A stretch of 17,355 bases of DNA. Origin: Verrucomicrobiota bacterium. Lineage in GTDB: Bacteria; Verrucomicrobiota; Verrucomicrobiia; Chthoniobacterales; UBA10450. Both the position numbers and the translations under genes were made by a program. Position 1 is the stretch's first letter. Each line of letters begins with the position of its first letter. Positions 8,340 through 15,639 of the stretch are shown in pieces. Below the pieces are notes generated by a model, which had not been told where the DNA came from, searched no databases, and saw only the letters and a list, made by a program, of their open reading frames with translations. Where the stretch lies: positions 1 through 17,355 of the forward strand of contig QHOJ01000166.1 in assembly GCA_003218735.1 (NCBI GenBank), given 5' to 3'.

Positions 8340-8362
8340 CGGCGGTTGGAGACCGCCGCTAC
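8340..8362 (-). repeat. REP-like palindrome with 5' GTAG foot (possible terminator)
   Basis: On the minus strand GTAG (8362-8359) is followed by a perfect hairpin. A 7-base stem CGGCGGT pairs with ACCGCCG (8358-8352 with 8346-8340) around a 5-base loop. GTAG next to a GC-rich palindrome is the known REP signature recognised by RAYT (Y1 HUH) transposases. The TAG of this foot is also the batE stop codon. A weakly T-containing stretch (AATATTTG) follows the stem, so it could also act as a terminator or attenuator between batE and the 470-residue gene. The structure is seen directly; the REP identity is inferred. Confidence 0.6.
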
Positions 8363-9111
8363 TTGGACAGCCGCACTAATCCCGTGCTCTTTGCCGGAAT
8401 CCACCCACGCAAATTATTCGGCAGCTCCGCGTAAACCCAGTCACCGCGCGTATTCAGCATTTTGATCTCGCTGCCCGGGGGTAATGCCAGGATGCTGTTG
8501 GCCGTATCAGCTGTCGCAAGTCGCGCTTGCACGTTGTCGTCGGTGATGATCGCTAGCGCGCGGCCTTTGTTGCCATGGTCGATTTCGTAGGTAGCAAAAA
8601 TCGCCAATGCGTAAACTGAAAACGACAGAATCGACAGTGCAATCAAACGAGCAGATCGGCGACGCGCAAAAATCAGGGCGACAGTACAAAAGGCGCCCAC
8701 CCAGAAAGCGACCGCTGCCACGATACTGTATTGATGGACACTGGCAAATTGCAGATACCGCTCCGGCCAGCTCTGCTGCATTTCGAGTGCGCGCGCCTCA
8801 TCGCGCGCGATCTGCAAATTGGCTGCAGCTTCGGGATGATGCCGTTCCAGTGCGAGCGAGCGCTCATAATTCAAGATCGCGCGACCAAAATCGCCCGCGC
8901 GAAAGTAAGCGTTGCCGAGATCGTAAAACAAATTTGCGCTCCATTGTCCTGAGCGAACAAGCGTTCCATAATCAGCGATCGCTTCTTTGAAATGCCCCTG
9001 CGCATATTCCTTGTTTGCCTTATCAAAATCCGTTTGTGCAAAGGATGAAGCGGCAACAAAGGTGCAAATCACTGGGCAGCAAAGACCGACAAGAAGTCTT
9101 CGGCCTTTCAT
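8359..9111 (-). CDS. batE: BatE-like protein: TPR, two membrane segments, SH3-like domain
   Basis: A 250-residue envelope protein. It has a signal peptide at 1-25 (basic start, hydrophobic core, ending 'SSFAQ'). TPR-type helices follow ('KANKEYAQGHFKEAIADYG', 'LFYDLGNAYFRAGDFGRAIL', 'RSLALERHHPEAAANL', about 28-100). Two transmembrane helices come next (129-148 and 155-174). A bacterial SH3-like domain (184-245) ends at 'DWVYAELPNNLRGWIPAKS'. This is the BatE architecture. Its ATG overlaps the batD stop as ATGA, implying translational coupling. The stop TAG is contributed by a REP-like element that begins exactly there; the SH3 domain appears complete, so the gene does not look truncated. Bat proteins are linked to oxygen or stress tolerance, but the molecular job of BatE is not known. 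Confidence 0.88.
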   Translation of the reverse strand: MKGRRLLVGLCCPVICTFVAASSFAQTDFDKANKEYAQGHFKEAIADYGTLVRSGQWSANLFYDLGNAYFRAGDFGRAILNYERSLALERHHPEAAANLQIARDEARALEMQQSWPERYLQFASVHQYSIVAAVAFWVGAFCTVALIFARRRSARLIALSILSFSVYALAIFATYEIDHGNKGRALAIITDDNVQARLATADTANSILALPPGSEIKMLNTRGDWVYAELPNNLRGWIPAKSTGLVRLSK

Positions 9112-10943
9112 ACGCGCAAATCGTCAAGCAATTCCAGCACGTCGTGGCGAGTTTCCGGGGAAATCCGCTCCGAACCGTTGTGGGTGCCGCTGTATTGCAA
9201 TTCGTCGCTTTGTTCGAACAATCGCTTCAATCGTTCGCGTGAATCTCCGTTTAGTCCAAACGTGTCGGCCGCCGTCTCTGCATCGATAGCGTTTGGATCG
9301 GTGTTACGCGCTAATGCAGCCTTTACACGAACAACCCTGGAAGCCTCCGCATAATATTCCCGCGGCGACACATCATTGCGGCGCAACTTGCGCATCAATT
9401 CAGCAGCTTCATGCTGCAACGCCGCGATTCGCCGTGCCTCACGGTTGCCGATTCTGGCCTGTCGCATCTTCCATCCAGCAAATCCAAGTAAAATCAGCAG
9501 CGGAATCAACTGCGACGTCCAGAAAATTGGACGCGCGTAAAGCGGCATGAACGATTGCATCCGACCGCGTTCGGTAAGTTGATATAAAATATCCTGCGGC
9601 TTTGCCGGCACAGCTGACATCGTAGCCGGCGTCGGTGACGATGGTTGCGCTGCAATGGAGGGGCCCGGCGCAGCGCCGCCTTGAACAGTAATCGCGATCG
9701 GATCGCTGTGCAGCGTCATGTAACGCTCTTTCACTGGATCGAAATACGAAAATGCGAGCAGAGGAATGCTTTGCTTCTTTTCATTGGGCGATAGCACCAT
9801 TTCGAAAGTTTTTGTGCCGCTAATTCCGACCTCGTCATCCTGCTTGAACTTGGAAGACGGCGGATATTTATGCCAGCCGTGATCATCCTCCAGGGCTGGC
9901 GCGTTGACGCGATCAAAATTGCCACGCCCGGAGATTGTCGATGTGACGGTAATTGGATCGCCTACCAATACGCTTTTCGGCTTTGCTTCAGTCGTCATCG
10001 TAAAGTTCCCGATCGCGCCCGAAAAACTTGCCGGCGCGTTTGGCGGCAACGGTTTGACCTCGAAAGCCACCGGATCGCTGTTGATCTCTACTTCACGCCG
10101 CTCGCCCAACTGGCCGAAAGGATCGGAGAAAAATGGATCCGAAAACGGATCGTCGAGGTTAAACAGATCAAACGGCGAACGCGAGCGCCGTGTCCCAGGT
10201 CCTCGAGGCGTTAATACTTGCGCCTTTGCCTTCACGGGCCCCAGGTCAAATTTTCCAGAACGCGCCGCAGCGATCGCCGTCTTAAATGTGACGAGATCGT
10301 AAGTTCTCCCGTTGATCGTCTCGAGATTCTCTCCGCCCTGTTGCAATTTTTGCGCAGTGAATCCTTGCCCGCTGACCTCAGGACCATCGATCAGTTTCGG
10401 ATGGGCGCGTGGGTCAAATCCGAGCCGAATCTCCGCTGGCACGATCTCTCCGACAAAGGCACTTTTCTTTGGAACGATCAGTTCAGCGAAAACCAATTGG
10501 TTCGGGCTTGCGGGTTGCGCAGTTTGATTAGAGCGGGTCGAGCGATTTGGTGAATCGGAAACATTCAGCTTGAGAGCCGGCGTGCGCAGTGAACTACTGC
10601 CCACGCGAATCATTTGAGGCGGGATTGTGAATGTGCCCGGCTTCAACGGCAGGATTGTATAAATGTAAACGGTGCTCGAGTTCGTCGTCAGGTTATGCAT
10701 CTCGAACTGGCGCGACGTGCCAGTCTCATGAATTTCCAGTCCGTCCACGGAAATCTCTGCGGGCAAGTCCGCGTTATTGGCGCCGGTCACCTTGATTTCC
10801 ATTTGGACCGTCTGTCCAACGACGGCTTCCGAGTTACCCAGGACCGCAGTAACACTCGGTGACGCTGTGAATGCGGTGTTTGCTCCCAGCCCCGCGATTA
10901 GCGCGATGAGGACAAGTCCGATCCGTGAACTATGCATCGACAT
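9108..10943 (-). CDS. batD: BatD-like protein (oxygen-tolerance family)
   Basis: A 611-residue BatD-family protein. A signal peptide (1-27, ending 'NTAFTA') is followed by a large region of beta-rich repeated Ig-like modules, including 'EAVVGQTVQMEIKVTG', 'YIYTILPLKPGTFTIPPQMI', 'KSAFVGEIVPAEIRLGF' and 'KSVLVGDPITVTSTISGRGNF'. One transmembrane helix (about 474-492, 'SQLIPLLILLGFAGW') and a charged helical C-terminal domain of ~120 residues follow. With a cleaved signal, the beta region would be outside the cytoplasmic membrane and the tail inside. A GGAG immediately precedes the ATG at 10943. It stands 6 bases before the second in-frame ATG (Met3, 10937), which is therefore a good alternative start. 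The gene lies 44 bases after batB-batC and overlaps batE by 4 bases. Confidence 0.92.
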   Translation of the reverse strand: MSMHSSRIGLVLIALIAGLGANTAFTASPSVTAVLGNSEAVVGQTVQMEIKVTGANNADLPAEISVDGLEIHETGTSRQFEMHNLTTNSSTVYIYTILPLKPGTFTIPPQMIRVGSSSLRTPALKLNVSDSPNRSTRSNQTAQPASPNQLVFAELIVPKKSAFVGEIVPAEIRLGFDPRAHPKLIDGPEVSGQGFTAQKLQQGGENLETINGRTYDLVTFKTAIAAARSGKFDLGPVKAKAQVLTPRGPGTRRSRSPFDLFNLDDPFSDPFFSDPFGQLGERREVEINSDPVAFEVKPLPPNAPASFSGAIGNFTMTTEAKPKSVLVGDPITVTSTISGRGNFDRVNAPALEDDHGWHKYPPSSKFKQDDEVGISGTKTFEMVLSPNEKKQSIPLLAFSYFDPVKERYMTLHSDPIAITVQGGAAPGPSIAAQPSSPTPATMSAVPAKPQDILYQLTERGRMQSFMPLYARPIFWTSQLIPLLILLGFAGWKMRQARIGNREARRIAALQHEAAELMRKLRRNDVSPREYYAEASRVVRVKAALARNTDPNAIDAETAADTFGLNGDSRERLKRLFEQSDELQYSGTHNGSERISPETRHDVLELLDDLRV

Positions 10944-10952
10944 CTCCAGTTA

Positions 10953-10980
10953 ACCATCAACAATCAACCATCAACCCTCC
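10953..10980. repeat. Degenerate 7-base tandem repeat between batBC and batD
   Basis: Four consecutive 7-base units on the plus strand: ACCATCA, ACAATCA, ACCATCA, ACCCTCC. This makes up most of the only sizeable gap inside the bat operon and ends just before the GGAG that precedes batD. Similar TTGATGGT/TTGATTGT runs occur as dispersed intergenic repeats in some bacteria, as far as I recall. A role in translation spacing is possible but unproven. Confidence 0.55.
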
Positions 10981-10987
10981 GCACTAG

Positions 10988-13144
10988 CTACCAGTCGTTA
11001 TAGACACGCCGGGTGGCCTTGCGTTCATCAAGTTGGACCCGCGCTTCCTCGTCTTTCATCGATTGCAAAAGCGCTTCGGCCTGACGTTCGCTCATTTGCC
11101 CTTCCTTTTCCGGTTCGGCCTCAGCACTCCGCGCATTCTTGTCGGTGGGTTTTTGTGATTCATCTTTTGCAGCCCCCTTCACTTCACCCGCGAATTTTTT
11201 CTGCGGCGATTCTGTTGGCGTAGCGGACGGTGTTGGATTTTCCTCCGACCCTTCACCGTTTCCCGGAGAAGGTGATGGCGAAGGCATCTCATTTCCGTGG
11301 TCGCCGGGACTCGGAGACGGTTGTTCGCCTTCACCTGATTGGTCCTGATTTTGTCTTTTCCCACCCGGAGAAGGGGACGGGGAAGGTGAAGGTTGGCTGC
11401 CCTCTTGTTGCTTAGATCGCTGGGAATCGTTCTTCGCTTGAGACTGGCCGTTTTGCTTCTCCTCTTTTTGATCCTTGCCGCTCCCGGATTGGCTTTGTGC
11501 TTGGCGATCTTGTGATTGCTGCTGCTGGTCTTTCTGTTGTTGCTGTTCCTGTTGTTGCTGCTGGTTTTGCTGCTGTTGTTGGTTTTGCTGTTGATCTTGC
11601 TGCGATTGCTGATTCTGCTGCTTTTGTTGTTTGTCCTTTTGCTGCGGTGATGGCGAAGGCGACGGCTGCGGTTGCTGCTGCTTCTTGTTCTTCAGGTCGT
11701 CGATCTTCTTCTTTACGTAATCGTAATTTTCCTTCGCCTCTTTATTTTGCGGTTCGAGCTTGAGCGTCTCCTGATAATGATCGAGCGCATTAGTCCAATC
11801 GCTCAGCTTTTTGTCATCACTCTTCTGTATTTCGCCGCGCTGGTAGAGCGTGTTGCCCAGGTTGTAATGGCTCTTACTCTGCAAGCCGTTATCGGGCGAA
11901 AGCAAAGACTGACTAAACGATTCCAGTGCCTTGCCGTATTCTTCCGATTTGTAAGCGGCCGCGCCGGAATCGAATTGTAGTTTATCCTCCGCACGGGATT
12001 GGGGATGAGTTGCATCGTTGAATTTGCCGTCGCGATATGCGTCAAGCCCGGGAGCGGCACCGAAACCGAATTGACAAATGGCGACGCACAACCCTGCAGC
12101 CGCAGTCGCGATTTTTGCCGGTGTGCGAGCAAAAATGCTTTCCCGGCTGCGCTTGCGCTCGCCAGTCAAGATTGACAAGGAAAGCGCGATTAACGCTGCG
12201 CCCAGTGGCCACTCATAACGTTCAATGGGCCGGCGCGACAGACGCACGTCCATCTCGGCCGCCTGCATTTTCGCAAGGCCTTCGGTGTAGAGCTGCTGCA
12301 TCGTGCGCGGTCCGTTTTCTAAATGTAGATAAAATCCGCCGGCCGCCTGGGCGGCCTCGCGCAATCGCTTTTCGTCCAGCTTCGATTTTACGACTTGACC
12401 TGCTGAATCCTTAACAAAGGTCGTTTCACCATCCTCGCCGCTGATCGGAATCAGAGAACCAGACGGAGTTCCCACGCCGATCGTGAAGATACGGACGCCT
12501 GCATCAGCGGCGGTTTTGGCATTTTTAACGGCATCACCGCTCAACTCCTCGCCATCGGTGAAAATAACGAGCGCGCGATTTCCTACCGCGCTTTTGCCGA
12601 AACTTTGCGTCGCAAGACTGATAGCCGCCGAGATATTTGTGCCGCCTTCAGGAATGGTCTTCGTATCGAGATCATTGACTGACTCGATCGCGGCGTCGTA
12701 ATCGACCGTAAGCGGCGCCTGCAAAAAAGCGCGTCCGGCAAAAGCAATCAGACCAATACGGTCGCCTTGGAGCTCATTGATGAGATCGTGAGCGGCCAGT
12801 TTGACGCGTTCGAGCCGGTTGGGCTGCACGTCGTTGGAAAGCATGCTGCGCGAAGTATCGACGGCGATCAGCAAGTCGAGCCCTTTGCGCTTCACATCTT
12901 CAAACGTGTAACCCCAGCGCGGCTCTGCCAGACTAATGATTGCCAGAGCGAGGCCCAGCAATTGCGACCCGAATCTCAGTATTCGCCGGGGACGGTTTAC
13001 TGTTCCTGCAAGTTGTGGCAGCAAACGTGCCGAAACAAACTCACGCAAGCGAATGATCCCGCGACGCTCCGCACGAATGAACAGCGCGATTAAGATCGGG
13101 ACCAAAAGCAATCCCCAAAGCCATTGCGGTGCGCCAAAGCTCAT
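10988..13144 (-). CDS. batB: Fused BatB-BatC: VWA membrane protein with TPR and Gln/Ser-Pro-rich tail
   Basis: A 718-residue fusion. Residues 1-330 are BatB: two membrane helices (about 8-24 and 60-74), a von Willebrand A domain with an intact metal site (D96-T-S-R-S100, T169, D197 in 'FTDGEE'), then a third helix (312-327). Residues 343-363 are a second hydrophobic stretch that resembles a former BatC signal peptide, followed by TPR-type helices (about 383-485, 'SHYNLGNTLYQRGE', 'ALDHYQETLKLEPQNKEA'). A Gln-rich region (488-550), several Ser-Pro repeats (494-500, 585-593, 609-613, 621-627) and a conserved-looking end 'MSERQAEALLQSMKDEEAR...VYNDW' complete it. An upstream in-frame GTG at 13219 would overlap batA by 59 bases and add a Cys/Arg-rich leader foreign to the family. 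The ATG at 13144, with a weak GAAGAAG upstream, gives the normal start. It lies 16 bases after batA. Confidence 0.92.
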   Translation of the reverse strand: MSFGAPQWLWGLLLVPILIALFIRAERRGIIRLREFVSARLLPQLAGTVNRPRRILRFGSQLLGLALAIISLAEPRWGYTFEDVKRKGLDLLIAVDTSRSMLSNDVQPNRLERVKLAAHDLINELQGDRIGLIAFAGRAFLQAPLTVDYDAAIESVNDLDTKTIPEGGTNISAAISLATQSFGKSAVGNRALVIFTDGEELSGDAVKNAKTAADAGVRIFTIGVGTPSGSLIPISGEDGETTFVKDSAGQVVKSKLDEKRLREAAQAAGGFYLHLENGPRTMQQLYTEGLAKMQAAEMDVRLSRRPIERYEWPLGAALIALSLSILTGERKRSRESIFARTPAKIATAAAGLCVAICQFGFGAAPGLDAYRDGKFNDATHPQSRAEDKLQFDSGAAAYKSEEYGKALESFSQSLLSPDNGLQSKSHYNLGNTLYQRGEIQKSDDKKLSDWTNALDHYQETLKLEPQNKEAKENYDYVKKKIDDLKNKKQQQPQPSPSPSPQQKDKQQKQQNQQSQQDQQQNQQQQQNQQQQQEQQQQKDQQQQSQDRQAQSQSGSGKDQKEEKQNGQSQAKNDSQRSKQQEGSQPSPSPSPSPGGKRQNQDQSGEGEQPSPSPGDHGNEMPSPSPSPGNGEGSEENPTPSATPTESPQKKFAGEVKGAAKDESQKPTDKNARSAEAEPEKEGQMSERQAEALLQSMKDEEARVQLDERKATRRVYNDW
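11497..11683 (-). repeat. CAG/CAA-rich low-complexity tract encoding poly-Gln linker
   Basis: Codons for residues 488-550 of the BatB-BatC fusion are mostly CAG and CAA, interrupted by Lys, Asn, Asp and Ser codons, after a short Pro-Ser stretch. Mixed synonymous codons argue against very recent slippage expansion. The tract is still prone to length variation, and it creates a long hydrophobic shadow reading frame on the plus strand that is not a gene. Confidence 0.75.
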
Positions 13145-13160
13145 AAGATCGACATCTTCT

Positions 13161-14213
13161 TCACGGCAGTTTTTTCCAGATGGTTTGCGACAACAAAATC
13201 TGCGCAAGCAGTAAACCACAACCGCTCATCAGACAGAGTGGGAACAGATCGCGGTACTGCTGATATTTTTTCACACTCACAGTCGATTTCTCCAGCTTAT
13301 CGATATCGCCATAAATTTGTTCGAGCGATTTGGTATCGGTCGCCCGAAAGAATTTGCCGTCTGCAATTTTCGCGACCTCCCTCAAGCCTGTTTCGTTGAA
13401 TTCCACGCGCTGGTTTTCGTAGAGCATGTTCCCCAGTGCATCGGTGAGGGGCCCTTTTTGGGTGAAAATTGGGGCCGGTGCGATCCCATTGATTCCAGCG
13501 CCGATGGCATAAAAGTGAATCCTCAATGCCTTGACTGCTTCGGCGGCAGTATTAGGTGGAATTTTGCCGGCGTTATTTTCTCCATCAGTCAAAAGTACAA
13601 GGACATGGCTTTTTGAGCGCTTGTCATTAAGGCGGTTGGCCGCCGCTGCCATGGCCGATCCGATGGCGGTGCCGTCTTCGACCAGCCCGATCCGTACTCT
13701 CTCCAGGTTTTGCAAAAGCCAGTCGTGATCCAGCGTCATTGGACTCACCACGTATGGCCGCCCGGCAAAGGCGATAATTCCGATACGATCATTCGGCCGG
13801 CCTTCGATGAATTTCCGCGTGACCTCGCGAATGGCATCGACGCGCGTTGCCTCCTGCCCGCCGATGGTGAAATCCTTTGTCAGCATCGACCCGGAGACAT
13901 CGAGCACGAGCATGATATCGATCCCGCTGGCTTCGACTTGCGTGAGACTTTTGCCAAGCTGCGGACGCGCGAGTGCAATGACGAAAATCGCGAGCGATGC
14001 AAGCAGCAGAGACCGAAGGATCTTTCCGAGGCGCGCCGCGCTTTGTTTTCCAATGACGCGAAAAAAAGATGTCGATGAGAACGTTAAGGCGGCAGCTGGT
14101 CCGCGCTTCCCGCGCAAATACGCGAGCAATGGAATCGCCAGCAACAGGAGAAGGAACCACGGGCGCGCGAAAGTCAGCCCAGTGTTGGCCGGCCACCAAT
14201 TAGACACTTGCAA
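13161..14213 (-). CDS. batA: BatA: membrane-anchored VWA-domain protein
   Basis: A 350-residue BatA-type protein. It has an N-terminal hydrophobic helix after 'FARPWF' (about 18-33), a second helix (67-83) ending 'ALARPQ', then a von Willebrand A domain with a complete metal-ion-dependent adhesion site: D105-V-S-G-S109, T182 ('EDGTAIGSAM') and D210 ('LLTDGENNAG'). A C-terminal membrane helix (323-344) follows. VWA proteins of this type work with the MoxR ATPase, probably as adaptors that bind clients through a metal. The start is TTG at 14213, supported by a strong GGAGGT 7 bases upstream; a GTG two codons in is spaced less well. It overlaps the DUF4381-like gene by 14 bases, and batB-batC begins 16 bases after its stop. 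Confidence 0.95.
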   Translation of the reverse strand: MQVSNWWPANTGLTFARPWFLLLLLAIPLLAYLRGKRGPAAALTFSSTSFFRVIGKQSAARLGKILRSLLLASLAIFVIALARPQLGKSLTQVEASGIDIMLVLDVSGSMLTKDFTIGGQEATRVDAIREVTRKFIEGRPNDRIGIIAFAGRPYVVSPMTLDHDWLLQNLERVRIGLVEDGTAIGSAMAAAANRLNDKRSKSHVLVLLTDGENNAGKIPPNTAAEAVKALRIHFYAIGAGINGIAPAPIFTQKGPLTDALGNMLYENQRVEFNETGLREVAKIADGKFFRATDTKSLEQIYGDIDKLEKSTVSVKKYQQYRDLFPLCLMSGCGLLLAQILLSQTIWKKLP

Positions 14214-14727
14214 GTTGTTGACCTCCCTTCACAAATCGGGTTGCTTCTTCGAGCAAGAGCTGGCTGTCTGCTGAAGTCGCTTCATAGCGTGCGAATTTGA
14301 TCAAGTCGCATCGATTCAGAAAATCTTCGAGCAACGACTTCTCATCGCTCGAAAACTGCGGCGCCTCGGTCAGCGCGTTTAGAAATTCCACCGATGTCTG
14401 CCGCGTCACCGGCAATCCATGTTGTTCGGTCACGTAGCGGCGAAGAATGTCCGACACATGGATGCTGAATTGATACGGATTCATGCGATCGATCTGCTCC
14501 CGCATCCGCTCGAGCGCTTCGAGTGTGCGGTCCCGCGGCAACTGAGGCGGTTGCGGTCGCCGTCGTCGTTTCGCAATCAACCAAATGATCAAGCCAAGGA
14601 TTGTTAGCGCGAGAAACGTTCCGGCAAAAACCAGCCATGGAGGTATCAGCGAGTAATCCACTGGTGGCGCAATATCGTGAAATTCCTCTGCTGCCAGGAT
14701 CGACACGAACAAGGTCGACATCGTCAT
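14200..14727 (-). CDS. DUF4381-like single-pass membrane protein of the bat operon
   Basis: A 175-residue protein with one transmembrane helix (31-52, 'WLVFAGTFLALTILGLIIWL') followed by a basic stop 'AKRRRRPQP'. A helical cytoplasmic domain follows, with 'LERMREQIDRMNPYQFSIHV' and 'SDILRRYVTEQHGLPVTRQTS'. This resembles DUF4381, usually encoded between the DUF58 and BatA genes in such loci. The conserved 'F...HVSDILRRYVTEQ' helix is likely the family's core. The ATG directly follows the DUF58 stop (TAA|ATG), so it is probably translated by coupling; ATG at Met3 (14721) is an alternative. The end overlaps batA by 14 bases and holds batA's Shine-Dalgarno. Function is unknown beyond membership in the Bat module. 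Confidence 0.85.
   Translation of the reverse strand: MTMSTLFVSILAAEEFHDIAPPVDYSLIPPWLVFAGTFLALTILGLIIWLIAKRRRRPQPPQLPRDRTLEALERMREQIDRMNPYQFSIHVSDILRRYVTEQHGLPVTRQTSVEFLNALTEAPQFSSDEKSLLEDFLNRCDLIKFARYEATSADSQLLLEEATRFVKGGQQLASV
14214..14230 (-). promoter_or_regulatory. Strong Shine-Dalgarno for the TTG-started batA
   Basis: On the minus strand GAAGGGAGGT (14230-14221) is followed by 7 bases and then TTG (14213). It lies inside the end of the DUF4381-like coding region. This is the best ribosome binding site in the window and decides the batA start. Most other genes here show no clear Shine-Dalgarno. Confidence 0.75.
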
Positions 14728-15639
14728 TTAGCGAATAGCCAAACGGCGTTCGCGTTGTTTGAAGAACGAGCGCAGCGCTGGCAAATAATCCTTTCCCGTC
14801 TGGAGCGCGATCGCGTCGATATTGTTCCGTCGTAGTGTGCGCGCCAGATCGGTTTCGTGTTCGCTGGCCAGGTCGGTGAAACGCCCGCGCGTCCCGCGAT
14901 CGGCTGTGTTGATCTCGATTTGCTCATCGGTCTCGGCATCTTCCAGCGTAATAATGCCAATGTTTGGCAACACTTTTTCGCGTTCGTCGCGAATATGGAT
15001 CGCGATGAAATCGTGCCGTCGTCCGCTTACCGCAAGCGCCCGCGAGAAGTCGGGGGCTTGAAAATCGGAGATGAAAAATACGACTGCTCGCCGCGTCACG
15101 ATGTTGTTTAGGTAATCGAGCGCCAGGGCCGGTTCTGTGCCGCGTCCCTGAGGCTTGAAAAACAAGATCTCCCTAATCAACCGCAGGGTATGCGATCGGC
15201 CTTTCTTCGGCGGAATAAAAAGTTCAACGCGATCGGTGAAAAGAATCAGCCCGACCTTGTCGTTATTCCGGATCGCGCTGAACGCCAGTAGACACGCTAC
15301 TTCCGCCGCCAATTCGCGCTTCGATTGTGCGGTGCTTCCGAAATTTCCTGATGCACTCACATCGACAACCAAAATCACCGTAAGCTCGCGTTCCTCAGTA
15401 AATTTTTTCACATACGCGGTGCCGAGCCGCGCCGTTACATTCCAATCAATCGCGCGAATTTCGTCACCCGGTTGATATTCGCGCACATCTTCAAAATTCA
15501 TTCCCCGACCTTTGAAAACACTGTGGTAATCGCCAGCGAACGCTGTCTCGACGAGGCCTCGCGTTTTTATTTCCAGCGTTCGGATTTTCTTAAGGATCTC
15601 GGCGGGAGTATGTCTCTCTTCTTCCATCGACAACGTCAC
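14728..15639 (-). CDS. DUF58 domain (VWA-like) protein of the bat operon
   Basis: A soluble 303-residue protein of the DUF58 family. It shows the signature 'GRGMNFEDVREYQPGDEIR' (45-63), then 'IDWNVTARLGTAYVKKF', typical of DUF58. A VWA-like fold follows with an intact metal site: D93-V-S-A-S97, T168 ('GRGTEP') and D192 ('FISDFQ'). No membrane helix is seen, so it is likely cytoplasmic and a direct partner of MoxR, as in related loci. The start GTG at 15639 overlaps the moxR stop as GTGA. ATG at 15627 (Met5) is a second possibility and would leave the first domain untouched. Its stop abuts the next ATG. Confidence 0.93.
   Translation of the reverse strand: MTLSMEEERHTPAEILKKIRTLEIKTRGLVETAFAGDYHSVFKGRGMNFEDVREYQPGDEIRAIDWNVTARLGTAYVKKFTEERELTVILVVDVSASGNFGSTAQSKRELAAEVACLLAFSAIRNNDKVGLILFTDRVELFIPPKKGRSHTLRLIREILFFKPQGRGTEPALALDYLNNIVTRRAVVFFISDFQAPDFSRALAVSGRRHDFIAIHIRDEREKVLPNIGIITLEDAETDEQIEINTADRGTRGRFTDLASEHETDLARTLRRNNIDAIALQTGKDYLPALRSFFKQRERRLAIR

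Noticed and set aside
11497..11763. Plus-strand 88-residue hydrophobic open frame opposite the batB-batC gene
   Set aside because: It is the mirror image of the CAG/CAA-rich Gln tract read on the other strand and resembles no protein.
13145..13219. Longer batB start at GTG 13219
   Set aside because: It would overlap batA by 59 bases and add a Cys/Arg-rich leader; the ATG at 13144 gives the normal MSFGAPQWLW start.
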